Positions 45,901-57,723 of a stretch of 64,000 nt of DNA are shown here, piece after piece. The notes under the pieces are model-generated. The model searched no databases and was not told where the DNA came from. It saw only the letters and a program-made list of their open reading frames with translations. Origin of the DNA: Metamycoplasma spumans ATCC 19526 (GTDB lineage Bacteria > Bacillota_I > Bacilli_A > Mycoplasmatales > Metamycoplasmataceae); assembly GCA_000620005.1 (NCBI GenBank), contig JHVF01000002.1:1-64000 (forward strand), in the 5' to 3' direction. Position 1 is the first letter of the stretch. The number at the start of each line of letters is the position of its first letter. Position numbers and translations under genes: made by a program.

Positions 45901-48900
45901 TTAGTTCAACTAATAAATTAGCAATAGCTGATTTCACTTTTTCAGATTTTTCACCATTTAAATACGTTGCAAAAATTTCATTTACTTTATTCAATAATAA
46001 TGGAACATTTCCTTTAATGAAGTTGCCAATTCATTCATAAGCATTCTTAATATTGTCAGTAGTGCTATCGTCAAACAATTTCTCTGTTAATTCATAAACT
46101 AAAGGTAAAACAAAGTTATCAAAATTTTCATTAATAAATTCAGTTGAATAACTAATAATTTCATTAAAGCTATCTTGGATAGGTTTACCAAAACGAACTT
46201 CATCTAATTTAATCGAAGAAATAAAGTTATTTAAAAATTTCTTAACATTAATTTTTTTAACTAAAAACTCAACAAAGGTTTTTTTACCAACTAATATTTT
46301 TAAAATCCTAATAAAGTCACCGCTTGTGTATAAATGATTTCCTTCAGCGTTTTTTACTAAAATAAAGTCAACTAAATTATCTAGTAAAGTTTTATTAGCA
46401 AAATCAAAATATCCTTTTACACTTTCTAATAATTTATTAGCCAACTCTTTAGGAGAAATGGGACCGTTATGATTTGCAAATCCTTGTTTTATAGCATTGA
46501 TTAATCCAGTGATAAGTTGACTATTTTTGGCATTTGATAAAACTTTAAAAATATAGTCTTTTAATTTACTTATTTCATCTTGACTTAAGGTTGTATTTGC
46601 ATTTAATTTTAAATATGAAACAAGATAGTCGACTAAATGACCAATAATCAGTCTATTATCGAATAGCTTATCTACTGCAGCTTGAAGTAATTCCTTGCCT
46701 TTATTAGCGTCTAAATGTTTAATAACATTTGAAGCAAATTCCTCTCAACTATTTGAATTATATAAAGCAAAGTTTTGATTAATCGATGTTAAAACTTCAG
46801 CTAATTTATTCAATAATTGATCATCAATAACTTCTGTGCTCAATTCATTATAAATTGCCTTAATAAATTCAGAAAGTTCTAAACTTTGGTTAGTTAATAA
46901 ATCATTTAGAGCAGGGTCATTTAATTTTTTAATTTCTTTAGCCAATACCTTGCTTAATAATGATGATAAATTATAATTAGATTTTAATTCTTTTAGACTT
47001 TCAATAAACAGTGAAATTAAACTGCTTCTCTTTTCAACAGATAATTTATTTCAGATTTTTTTGGCAATAATATTTCAATCAATTTTATTCAAGATATTTT
47101 CTGTCTGAATATTGTTAGCTTTGTTATTTCCTTGACTTTCTGTCGATAAAGCCGTTTCATTGCTATTGTCAGAAATTGGGCCACTGTTTTCAGAAACAAA
47201 GGCATTCACTAAAACATTAGCGTTTTTAATTACTAATACTAAGATTGAATACATTTCTGTTTCATTTAATGAATCAATTAAGTTCTCAATGTTAGCCTGA
47301 GTTAAAATATTGGCTAAATTTTTGTTTAAATCTAAGGCTTCTAAAAAATTAAAATTGGCAAAGTTAAAGGCGTTTTTATTTACATAGTTTGCTAAATTTA
47401 TAACTAAACTATCAGCCAATCCTGACGTTAAATTATTATCCTTTATTACTTCAACTAATCTTTTAACAACTTTTGTAACTCCACTTTTATTTTCTTCAGA
47501 AATATTTAAATTAGAAACTTTTTGGTTTAAAAATGAAATTAAAATATCAGTTAAAGCAGTAATATTCTTTTCATTGTCAGTTAATAAATTAGAAACAAGT
47601 TCAGTAATTAAGTTTTTTAAAGTTTCTTTATTAGCAAGTAATGCATTAGATACAAATTCTTGTAACGATTGAGATGATTGAACTGTTTCATTATTTAAAA
47701 CTTGCGAAATTATCTCTTTAAATTTAACAATAATAAAATCATCTCATCTTTCGCTTGCAAAAGTTTTGGCACTATTTAAAATTATATTTAAATTATTTTT
47801 AATTTCAGAGTTTGGATCTTCAATATCTAAATTGTCTAAATTAATAGCGTTTATTTCATTTAATACCAATGTTTTAATATCGATTTTTTCTAAAATATAG
47901 TCAATGATTTTTTCTTTGCTAAATATTGCTTTTAAACTCTTGATTAATAATGAAAAATCAAAATTAGATTCGCCATTTTTATTCTTAACAGTTGCCGCTT
48001 CAATAATTTCAATAATTAATTTCTTATTATTTTTTAAATTGAAAAATTCTTTAACATTATTGAATAAATAGGTTGAAAGCTCTGAAAAATTAGTTACTTT
48101 TGTTTCATCTAAATTATTCAATGTGTTAACCAATCTTTCTTTAAAAGAATCATAAAGTTTTGTATTGGCTAAGTTTTTTAAAACTGCATTGAAATAATGA
48201 GAAATGATCTCTTGTTCTTCTAAACTAATTTTTACTCCGCTATCTTTTTCTAAAAGCGCTGCTCCAATTTTTATTGAATCAAACATCAATGTGTCTTGAC
48301 TTGAAATCTCTTGTAACAAAGGCTTAATTAAATCTAGAACGCCATTATTATTTGCGTCTTTTAAAAATGAAATAGTAAACTTGTCAAAACTTTCATAATT
48401 ATAATTAGAACCGTTGTAAATTAAGTTTTTAAATACCTTTTTAAAGCCATTAATTACATTTTCATTTTTAACAGAATTAATCAATTGACTAACAATGTTT
48501 TGTGAAAATTTAGTAATGTCTTGCTCTCCAATAATCGCTGATAAATCATTGTTTTTAATTAGGTTAATTGCCGGTTGAGTAATCATGAAATTAGCAACCT
48601 GATTTACAAGTTGTAATAATAGACTTCTATCAGATAATGTTGCATCTATTAAATTATCAGTAACACCAGTAAGAACTTTTTTAGCTGATTCATTTAAAAG
48701 ATTGTTTTTATTTAAAACTATATTTTTAATAACCCTTAGGATATCAGAACGTTTTTCTTCCGAAAGAATTGAACTAATGTTATTAGGATTTAAGACATTT
48801 TCATATTTTACATGATAAGTTGATAAAATGGTTTTGCCATTTTCGTAACGTTTTTTGTCAACGTTGCCCTCAGGAATGAATGACAAGATTGAAAATAGTA

Positions 48901-51118
48901 AATCATTGTTTTTATCATTACTAAATTTATCAAATACAACGTTATTAACAAAAGATCTTAGAAATAGTTTTAAATCAAAAGATCCAGTTGATGTTTTAGA
49001 ATTTATCATTGTTGAAATCACAAATTCAATTAGTTTTTCTTGATTAGGTAATTTATCAAGATTTAAAATTAAATTAGCAATAAAATATCTAACTTCTTCG
49101 TGGCTTTGTTCAGGAATTTCATATAGCTCACTTATTGATTTTGAAATTATCTCAATAAATCCATTCATTGATTGCTCATTATTTTTCATTCATGAAATAA
49201 TTTGCTTAATAACTTCTTTTACATCATTTTTAGATGTTTTAATTGCTTTAGATAAGAGATCACTTCGCTCTTCTTTTGAAAAATAATAACTTGGATTTTC
49301 GACTATTTTATCTGACAGATTAAAAAACAATTGTTTAATTGATAATTTAATTTGTTCATTATCTAAAATTGAGTTTAATGTATCAGAAATATCAATTCCA
49401 AGAGAGCGACGATAAGATTTTGAATTTACAAAATCTTCAATAACTTTCTTTGAAAATTCTTTAAATAAAGCTTTGACATTTTCTTCTAATAAAATATCAC
49501 TATTTGAAATATCGCTTAGTAAATTATATAAAACATCTTTATTAAAAATAATGTCAGTTATTAGTGATAGTACATGATTTGATGTCAGATTTGAATAAGA
49601 TTCTTCAGCAATTTTTTTATTGATTAGATAGTTACTTTTATTAATATTTAAATTAATTGTTTTACTATCTAATATAACATTAAAAATTTTAACTAAAGGT
49701 TCAATGTTACTTTGATTATTAAATAAATTTGAAATATATTCAGTTGTTAATTTAAAAGTGTTACTATCAATATTGAAGATTCTAATCACCGATATCATAA
49801 AATTCTTTAGCTCTTCTACGCTAAAGTTTAGTCCGTTATTTAAATAAGCTTTTAGTTGACCAGTGAAATCTCCGTTAAAAGCTTTTTTATTTTGCGAAGC
49901 AATTGTTTGCGCATTTTCTTCAATTGTTTCAAATTGGTAACTCTTTTCAAAACTATCCACATTTTGGCCAGTTAATCCTAAAACTAATGATTTTATTGTT
50001 GTTGACTTGGTATTGAATAAAATTGTTTGTTGATAAGAATTAATATCACTATCTAAACTTCTTTGACCAACAATTGTATTGTATGAATCTTTTGATAAGG
50101 CCATTTTCATAAACACATCTTGCGCTAATTTTTTATAGGCATTGTCAGAAGGATAAATATCTAATAAATTAACGCTAAACTTATCTGGATTAGCTAATAT
50201 GTAATTTTCATTATTAAAATTAAAATAGTTTACTTTATTATTAAAAGCAACATTTTTAATCAAATTATTCAACGAAGCAATTGCTGTTCCTAAATAATCA
50301 TTGCCATATTCATTTTTTAAAATTAAGTTAAGAGATAAAAATGGAGCTGTATATCCAATTAAGTTAATGTTAATATTTTCATTCAATGCTCTAATTTTTC
50401 GAACTAATTCATTATATTTTGATTCAATAGCTTCAAGTTTAAATTCAAAATTAGCGAATAAATTATTTAATTTTTCTTTAACTTTTTCTTTATTTTCGCT
50501 TTTTTCTGAAGCTACCGAAATAATATCTAATAAACTTTTACTATCAAAAAAATCATTAAATCCTAATGAAATAGTAATTAAATTAGAGTCCTTAATTTTC
50601 TCAATAATCTTATTAAAATCTCCGGCTTCAAAGTTTCCAAATTGTTGACTAAACTTAGTAGAATTATTTTTAGCCATTAAGTTTTTATTGTAAGCAACAT
50701 TGCGTAAAATATTATCAGTTAATTGATAATCAGCAGAATTTAAAATATATAATCATTGATCTAAATTTGAACCAGATAGCCCATAGTTTTCATAAGATTC
50801 TAGCTTTGTTTTTTCATCATCTAATAAATTAATTGAATTTGCCAAATATGACGCATATGAAATGCCAAAGATATTTTTATTTTCTTTATCAAAGTAATTT
50901 AAGACGAAGTTATTATTGCCGTGGTTATTACCCGCAGCATAATCATCCCCAATTGCAATGTATTTTACACTTGCAGAAATTGCTTTTTGAAAATCGCTAT
51001 TATTTTTATTATCATCGATTTCAATTTTTGTTGTTTGGCAGGCAATGGCTGTAGTAGCCAGCGATGCTATTGAAGCGGCCGAACTAACAGCTACAAGTGT
51101 CTTTTTAATTTTTTTCAT
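42950..51118 (-). CDS. Giant SGNH-like lipoprotein (2722 residues)
   Basis: One frame stays open for 8169 bases with UGA as Trp. The protein has a lipoprotein signal (IAC, C27) and an SGNH/GDSL-hydrolase-like domain to about residue 340: block I reads AIGDDYAAGNN (G57-D58-D59), block III ISLGFNDFF (G186, N188, D189), and the last block LLDIYPSDNAYKKLA (320-332). The usual serine of GDS is Asp and the usual His before Pro is Tyr, so the hydrolase may be inactive. From about 350 to 2550 it is a long series of diverged Leu/Asn/Ile-rich helical repeats, broken by acidic Ser/Asn/Glu-rich inserts and one GGGGSSSG linker. The last 180 residues are aromatic and beta-rich. The ATG follows GGATAGGAGAGATTT, ten bases after ktrB. 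Confidence 0.85.
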
Positions 51119-51127
51119 AAATCTCTC

Positions 51128-52696
51128 CTATCCTATCGATACATCTTCATAAATATACTGATAGTTTTCAGGTGTGCTTTTTGTTTTTCCTCAAATTTTT
51201 ATAATTTGTGGAATACCAAATTGACCAGTTATCATAACCGAAATGATTACTAACTTACTTAAAATATTCAAATTATTACTTAATCCCACGCTCAAACCTG
51301 AGTTTCCGAATGCTGAGCAGACTTCAAACATTATATATGTCATTGGAAACGGTAAATTATAAACAGATCTTGCCGATTCTGGCATAGATGCATAAATAAT
51401 TAAAGTTGATAATACGACCATTAACAAGGCAATGATAAATACGTTTATAGCCTTAATTAAAGTTTCTTTTCCAATTTGACGTTTAAATGCATTGATACGT
51501 TTTCTTCCTGTTATCATTGTTAAAACACTTAGAAAAATTACAGCTATAGTAGTATTACGAATTCCCCCGGCAGTTGATACTGGAGAGAAACCTATAAACA
51601 TTAATATTCCGTGTAAAACAATAGTTGGTTGAGTAAAATTATGGTAATTTACTGTTGAAAATCCAGCTGATCTTGTTGATTTGGTTTGGAAATAAATTGC
51701 AAATAGTTTGTCTCATGTACTTCCATATTCTGCTTGATTTCAAAAATTTTGATTTGATTTTGCATTAACTTCAAAACCAATTGTCATTAGTAGAGCAATT
51801 ATAGTGGTTGTAAAATAAGTTATTAAAGTAAACTTAGTAAATAAAGTAAAGCAGTGTCTTTTATTACGTTTATAAATACTTTTCATTTTTAATCAAATAT
51901 CATAAATTACAGGAAAACCAATTCCTCCAATTAAAAATACAGTAATGGTTAAAATTTGAAAAGCAAAATCTTTGTAATATGGTTGTAAACTTTTTGAACT
52001 AATAATATCAAATCCCGCATTATTCAATGAACTTAATGCATGAAAAACCCCATACTTGATTGATAAATTAAAGTTTTGATAAGGATTATATTTTTCAGCT
52101 ACATAAGGATTAAATTTTCATTGTTCAAAGCTTTCACCCGTTTTAAAAACTTGATTTGCTTTTTCATTATTAAAATATTCACTTGGGTTGTAATAAAAAA
52201 TCAAAGTGAAAACTAATGATGAAATTATTGCAACAACAATTAGAAAACTAATTGATATTTTAATCATCTTCTTAGTTTCAAATATTGAATTCCCACCACG
52301 TTCCGTTAAAGAAACTTGATTTGAAAATATGTTAGCTTTTAAACCTAAAATTGATTGGAATAAGTAAAGTTTTATAGTAAATATTCCCATTCCTCCAAAC
52401 ACTATACAAATTGCAATAATAGCTTGTCCAAATTCGTTAAACACATCACCAATAACGAGTGTGGTGAGACCTGTGTCACTAAATGCTGAAGCCGCAATAA
52501 ATAAAGCGTCCAAGTAGTTAACTTGATGTTTCGTTCCATCTTCTTTATAATTATGTGTTACATTTCAAAATAGCAAAAGCGACATTAAAACTGTAAATAA
52601 TACATAGATAACGAAGATATATCTAATGGTTCCAATTTTTTTTAAAAACTTAAATAATAGATTAGATCCTTTACTTTGCTTTTTTTCGTTTTTCAT
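51128..52696 (-). CDS. ktrB: K+ uptake channel subunit KtrB (TrkH/KtrB family)
   Basis: The 522-residue membrane protein has the four pore-loop repeats of the Trk/Ktr family: SAFSDTGLT, SSLNNAGFD, TRSAGFST and SAFGNSGLS, each with the selectivity-filter glycine. It forms the K+-translocating pore and is gated by cytosolic KtrA. The ATG at 52694 lies in an operon-leading position, and the giant lipoprotein gene follows after nine bases. UGA-Trp occurs in several loops. ktrA is divergent 182 bases away. Confidence 0.93.
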
Positions 52697-52878
52697 AGCA
52701 TAGAATTATACCGCATTTAGCCAAAAATATTATTATTAATAATATAGGGATAATAATTTTGCAATTTTTAACCACTTCAAAAACTAAATTTTAAAAATCA
52801 TAATATTCATTTTATTCACTTTTTTGCTATCATGGTAAGATATTTATATCCTTAAAAATTACTTAGGAGGATTTAAAA

Positions 52879-53583
52879 ATGAGATTATTTAAAAAAGTAC
52901 GTGAAATTTGTATTATCGGTATGGGTCGTTTCGGAAGTGCTATTGTCAAAACTTTATTAGAAGACCGTGAAAATAACATTAGACTAGTTTTAGTAGACGA
53001 AGATGAAAAGCATTTGCTACCTTTTAAAGATGAAGTTGAATCAATTTATGTCGCAGATTGTGCCGAACAAAAAACTTTAGAATCAATAAATGTTAAGGAT
53101 TTTGATGCTGTTATTGTCAGCGCATCTAACAATATAGAAATTGTTGCAGCTTTAGCAGAAGTCGGAGTCAAATCAATTATTGCAAGAGCTACTTCTCATC
53201 GTCATGCTCAAGTTCTAAAACAAATTGGCGTTCAATCAATTGTTATGCCTGAAGTCGAAACTGGTAAAAAAACAGCTATGTTAGTTGCTAATCCAACCCT
53301 TACACTTTATTCAGAACACATGGTTGAATTGCAAGACGGTTTTGTGAGTGCTTCAATCACAATCAAAAACCCAGATATGATTGGCAAAAAAATTAGTGAT
53401 TTAGGGTTTAGAAATAAATATGGTGTTTCAATAACCATGATAAAAAGAGATCACAAATCTTATATACCAGAGGGTGATTTTGAAATCAAAGATGATGACT
53501 TATTAACTTTTATCGGAAAATTAGAAAACATAACCGAAGTTTTTGAAATATGCGCTAAAGTTGATAAAAAAGGTAAAAAATAA
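52879..53583 (+). CDS. ktrA: K+ uptake regulatory subunit KtrA (RCK domain)
   Basis: The 234-residue cytosolic protein has an RCK-N Rossmann fold with IIGMGRFGSAIV (GxGxxG), the acidic VLVDEDEKH strand end, and a C-terminal RCK-C domain from about 145 (ITIKNPDMIGKKISDLGF). It binds nucleotide and gates KtrB. The ATG follows ACTTAGGAGGATTTAAAA. It has its own terminator. Confidence 0.94.
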   Translation: MRLFKKVREICIIGMGRFGSAIVKTLLEDRENNIRLVLVDEDEKHLLPFKDEVESIYVADCAEQKTLESINVKDFDAVIVSASNNIEIVAALAEVGVKSIIARATSHRHAQVLKQIGVQSIVMPEVETGKKTAMLVANPTLTLYSEHMVELQDGFVSASITIKNPDMIGKKISDLGFRNKYGVSITMIKRDHKSYIPEGDFEIKDDDLLTFIGKLENITEVFEICAKVDKKGKK

Positions 53584-53591
53584 AAATTTAT

Positions 53592-53611
53592 AAGTTGCTA
53601 AAAAGCAACTT
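53592..53611 (+). terminator. Terminator after ktrA
   Basis: AAGTTGC and GCAACTT around a 6-base loop, followed by TTTATTTTA. Confidence 0.82.
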
Positions 53612-53681
53612 TTTATTTTAAAAAAATGCTAAAAAACAATATTTTTGCAAAAATGATACAATTTAATATCAAGGAGTATAT

Positions 53682-55010
53682 ATGAAAAAAATTGATGATT
53701 TATTATTAAAACAAATGCAAGAAAAATACGACTCAAATCCTATTAATAAAGTTGTAGAAAACGCTATTTTTAAAAATGGAATTAAAAAAGCTTCAACAAA
53801 TAATGAAGTTGTAAAAAAACACAACTTCATGTTCTCTTTAGAAACAAAAAATGGAGCTATAACCAACCAAAAACAAAGTGGTAGATGTTGAATTTTCGCC
53901 GCTTTAAACTCAGTTAGGGTTAAATTAATGGAAGTATTAAATATTGATAATTTAGAACTTTCACAAAACTATTTACACTTCTATGACAAACTAGAAAAAG
54001 CTAACTATTATTTAACCTGAATTATTGAAAATGGACTAGAAATTGACAACGAAGACCGTTTGTTCAGAGCAATTAACTCATCACCTGTTCAAGATGGGGG
54101 ATATTGAGAATTCTTTGTTAATTTAATTGAGAAATATGGTGTTTGCCCAAAAGATGCTATGAATGAATCATTCCATAGTGAAGCAACTAATGATATGGTT
54201 GTTCAAATTAATTGAAGATTAAAAGCTTACACCGCTAAAATGAGAAAAGTTTTTGCCAAAACACACAACTTAGCCGATGTAGAAAAATTGAGAATTTCAG
54301 CTTTAGAAGATGTGTATAACATTTTGATTAAAACACTAGGAAAACCTCCAAAGTCATTTACTTTCGAGTACATGGACAAAGATAAAAAATTTACAAGATT
54401 AGAAGAAATTACACCTATTGATTTCTATAAAAAATATGTTGGCGACTTTTTGGAAAACAAAGTTGACTTAGTATCTGATCCTCGTGAAATTTTTCCATAT
54501 AATCAATTGCTTGTGGCTCCTTTAGTAAATAATCAAGTAGGTGGAAAACCTTTAACAATGTTAAATGTTTCAATTGAAGAAATGAAAAAGGCGATGATTA
54601 ACCAAATGAAGGCTGGTGAAACAGTGTGATTCGGGTGTGATGTTTCAACATATTCATCAGCAGATGGAGTTATGGATCCAGAATTATATAACTACGATTT
54701 AACATTAACTCAAACTCCTGAATTCAGCAAAAAAGAAAAATTTGAATCAAGAGCATCAGTAATTAGCCACGCAATGAATATGGTCGGGGTTAACTTAGAT
54801 AATAATGACAAGCCTTTAACCTGAAAAGTTGAAAATAGTTGAGGCGAAGCTCAAGGTAAAAAAGGATTTTTCTCAATGAGTGATGAATGATTTACAGAGT
54901 ATAATTACATGGCAATAGTTGATAAAAAATACTTATCAAAAGAAGCTCAAGAAGCACTAAATAAAACTGCGATTGAAATTCCAATTTTTGACCCACTTTG
55001 TGAAGAATAG
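53682..55010 (+). CDS. pepC: Aminopeptidase C (bleomycin hydrolase family)
   Basis: The 442-residue C1-type cysteine peptidase trims peptides from the N-terminus in the cytoplasm. The catalytic Cys is C69 in KQSGRCWIF, the His lies in SHAMNMVGV and the Asn in KVENSWGE. At least ten UGA-Trp codons cut it in the standard code. The ATG follows CAAGGAGTATAT. No signal peptide is present. Confidence 0.95.
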
Positions 55011-55016
55011 TTAATT

Positions 55017-55059
55017 AAAAAATATGTCTTACTTTGTTAAAAAAGTGAGCATATTTTTT
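55017..55059 (+). terminator. Terminator after pepC
   Basis: AAAAAATATG pairs with CATATTTTTT, extended by an inner CTTACTTT/AAAGTGAG stem, and a T-run is embedded at the 3' arm. Confidence 0.72.
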
Positions 55060-55163
55060 AATTTTTAGGGTAAAAAATATATACGATTTATACCTCTTAT
55101 TTCAAGAGATTTTATGCATTTATTGTTATAATTAACAATATTAAGACAAAAAACGGAGAAAAT

Positions 55164-55466
55164 ATGATAGGAATTGACATCACAAGAGTTAGTCGCTTTA
55201 AAAAAGTTAGCCAAAGATTTGTGCAAAATGTATTGCACCAAGATGAGATAAAAGAGTTTGATAAACTCGAATCTGATCAAAAGCCTAAATTTTTGGCAAC
55301 AAGGTGAGCAATCAAAGAAGCGTTATTTAAAGCCGATAATAAATATTCGTGTTTTAATGAAGTCTTAATTAAAAAAAGCCCGGAAGGACGTTATGTATTC
55401 TTAGATTTTGAAATCTCGACTTCCGATGAAGGAAATTTATTAATAGCAATCGTATTAAAAAAATAG
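55164..55466 (+). CDS. acpS: Holo-[acyl-carrier-protein] synthase
   Basis: The 100-residue enzyme transfers 4'-phosphopantetheine to acyl carrier protein. The metal-binding residues D5 in IGIDITRVSRF and E52 in TRWAIKEALFKA are present, one Trp being UGA-coded. The ATG follows ACGGAGAAAAT. It is somewhat shorter than the typical 120 residues. It is followed nine bases later by plsC. Confidence 0.92.
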
Positions 55467-55475
55467 GAGATAAAT

Positions 55476-56264
55476 ATGAAACTAAAAACTAGAGCATTTT
55501 GAAGATTAATACCACTTTTAACAAATATTAACACTTTAAAATCAAAAGCTTCTCGTCATAAAAGAATGCCAGAATATTACAAAGTATCAGAGCGTAATTT
55601 TTATTTACAAAAACATGTGTCAAATATTTTGAAGCATTTAAATATTGAACTTAAAATTGAGGGATTTGAAAACGTTCCAAACGGACCATGTTTAATAATA
55701 CCTAACCACTCAACTTATTTAGATGCCCTAATTATGCTATCAGCATTATATAACCATGGCGATGGACACAAAACAAGTAAGGTTGTTAACTTTGTAGCAA
55801 GAGTCGAAGCTCAAAGAAAAAAATCAGTTAAAAAAATTGCAGAATTTGCAGACACTCATTTTATTGACCCAACAAAACCAAGAGAGGCATTGACAATTCT
55901 TTCTGAATTTGGTAAATTTGTAAAGAAAAATAAATCATCAGGTGTTATTTTTGCAGAAGGAACAAGAACAAAAGACGGAAAAATAGGTCAATTTAATAGC
56001 GGAGCATTTAAATTAGCGCAATCATCATTTTTACCAATCATCCCAACTACAATTAACAATGCGGCTAATGCACTTGACTGAAATCGAAAAGAAAAAATAG
56101 TTGTTACTGTTACCTTCCACAAATTAATTAAGCCTCAAACTTTCCAAACCATACCAACTAAAACATTAGCTGAACAAGTTAAAAACATCGTTGCTTCAAA
56201 CTATGTTGACCAAATAATAACATCAAAAGAAACTATCAAAAACACATACACTAAAAAAAAGTAA
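55476..56264 (+). CDS. plsC: 1-acyl-sn-glycerol-3-phosphate acyltransferase
   Basis: The 262-residue enzyme acylates lysophosphatidate at position 2 in phospholipid synthesis. The HX4D motif is NHSTYLDA (H78, D83), and the FAEGTR and GAFKLAQ substrate motifs follow. Its link with acpS suggests joint lipid metabolism. The ATG follows GGAGATAAAT. Confidence 0.93.
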
Positions 56265-56291
56265 AAAATAGACAATAACGAAAAGAAATAT

Positions 56292-57110
56292 ATGGAAAAA
56301 ACCGAAAAGCCAATCATAAGAGAAATTTCAATTGAAGAAAATCAAGACAATAAAGAAAAAAAACAAATTCAAACTTCTGAAGATCGCCATATTTTTAAAT
56401 TGGCGAATTTTGATGGACCTTTAGATTTATTGGTAAGTTTGATAAAGGAAAAAAATATTAGCATTTTTGATGTTGATTTATTTGATTTAGCTAATCAATA
56501 CTTAGACATTATTAAGAATTTGCAAGCATACGAGTTTGACATTGCGTCTGAATATCTTGTAATGGCAGCAACTTTATTGCAACTTAAAGCGAGAATGCTT
56601 TTACAAGACCCTGAAGCTGAAGAAGAAATTAAACAAGAGAAAAAACGTCTTTTAGAACAAATTGCTGAATATGAAAAGTTTAAAGAAATAACCCAACTTC
56701 TTAAAATTCAAGAAGAAAAAAGAAAAAACTTATATTCTAAAAACCCAGAAGACACAGAAGAATTTGAAAGAGAAATTGACGGAAGTATTTTAGACGGACA
56801 TTCTAATAGCTCTAAATTAGTCGTAACACTAAGAAAAATGTTCGAAAGGACCTATGCACAGTTAATTAGACACGTTACAATTACAACAATTGCAGTAAGT
56901 CCCGAAGAGCAAAAGAAGCGTGTTATTGAGCTTTTTAAAAACCGTCAAACCGTTCCATTTGAAGAAATATTTAATGTTCCAACAATTGGTCATTTTGTAA
57001 TAACCTTACTAGCAATATTAGACTTAGCTAGACAGCAAATTATTGTAATGGAGCAAAAAGAAGAAGAAGGTATTATTATTTTCACTAAAGGAGTTGAATA
57101 TGAAGAATAA
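56292..57110 (+). CDS. scpA: Segregation and condensation protein A
   Basis: The 272-residue kleisin binds the SMC heads together with ScpB. The N-terminal FDGPLDLLVSLIKEKNISIFDVDL is diagnostic, and the C-terminal winged-helix part has VPFEEIF and HFVITLLAILDLARQQ. It has a 30-residue charged N-terminal extension. No clear ribosome binding site is near the ATG. Confidence 0.95.
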   Translation: MEKTEKPIIREISIEENQDNKEKKQIQTSEDRHIFKLANFDGPLDLLVSLIKEKNISIFDVDLFDLANQYLDIIKNLQAYEFDIASEYLVMAATLLQLKARMLLQDPEAEEEIKQEKKRLLEQIAEYEKFKEITQLLKIQEEKRKNLYSKNPEDTEEFEREIDGSILDGHSNSSKLVVTLRKMFERTYAQLIRHVTITTIAVSPEEQKKRVIELFKNRQTVPFEEIFNVPTIGHFVITLLAILDLARQQIIVMEQKEEEGIIIFTKGVEYEE

Positions 57111-57723
57111 AATTTTAGAAGCATTATTGTTTATTCAAGGTGCTGATGGTATTAGTTCAGAACAAGCTAAGGAAACTTTTAAATTAAATACTGTTCAAGA
57201 AGCTCGTCGTTTATTAAGAGATTTTAAAGAAGAATTTAACAAACAAGATAGAGCAATTAAAGTGCACGAATTTAATGATGTATTTAAATTCTTAACCGTT
57301 GAAAGTGTTAAAGAATATATTAGTGACCTTGTTACTATAACTAGAAAACAAAGATTGTCAAATGCAGGAATTGAAGTTGCTGGAATTGTGGCATATAAAC
57401 AGCCCGTAACACGTTCAATGATTTCAAATATTCGTGGTGTTGTTAGTGACGGTATTGTATCAAGTCTACTTGAAAAAGGAATAATTGAAGAAGTTGGAGT
57501 AGCTTCAACTCCTGGTAATCCTATTCTTTATGGAATTACTAATAAATTTTATGATTATTTTAAAATTAAAACACTTGCTGAATTACCGCCTTTTCCTGAA
57601 TTTGGACGTTACACAAGCGAAGAAGAAGATGAACTTGATAAAAATTTCAATTTATTTGATTCGCAACGCCAAGATACAGACAATGACGGAATTTTAGTGG
57701 CAGGAGACGGTGAAGATGATTAA
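57100..57723 (+). CDS. scpB: Segregation and condensation protein B
   Basis: The 207-residue protein has two winged-helix domains typical of ScpB: NKILEALLFIQGADGISSEQ at the start and TRKQRLSNAGIEVAGIVAYKQPVTRSMISNIRGV in the middle. It ends in an acidic tail (EEEDELDK). The ATG at 57100, after AAAGGAGTTGA, is used instead of a TTG two codons upstream. It overlaps scpA by 11 bases. Confidence 0.95.
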   Translation: MKNKILEALLFIQGADGISSEQAKETFKLNTVQEARRLLRDFKEEFNKQDRAIKVHEFNDVFKFLTVESVKEYISDLVTITRKQRLSNAGIEVAGIVAYKQPVTRSMISNIRGVVSDGIVSSLLEKGIIEEVGVASTPGNPILYGITNKFYDYFKIKTLAELPPFPEFGRYTSEEEDELDKNFNLFDSQRQDTDNDGILVAGDGEDD

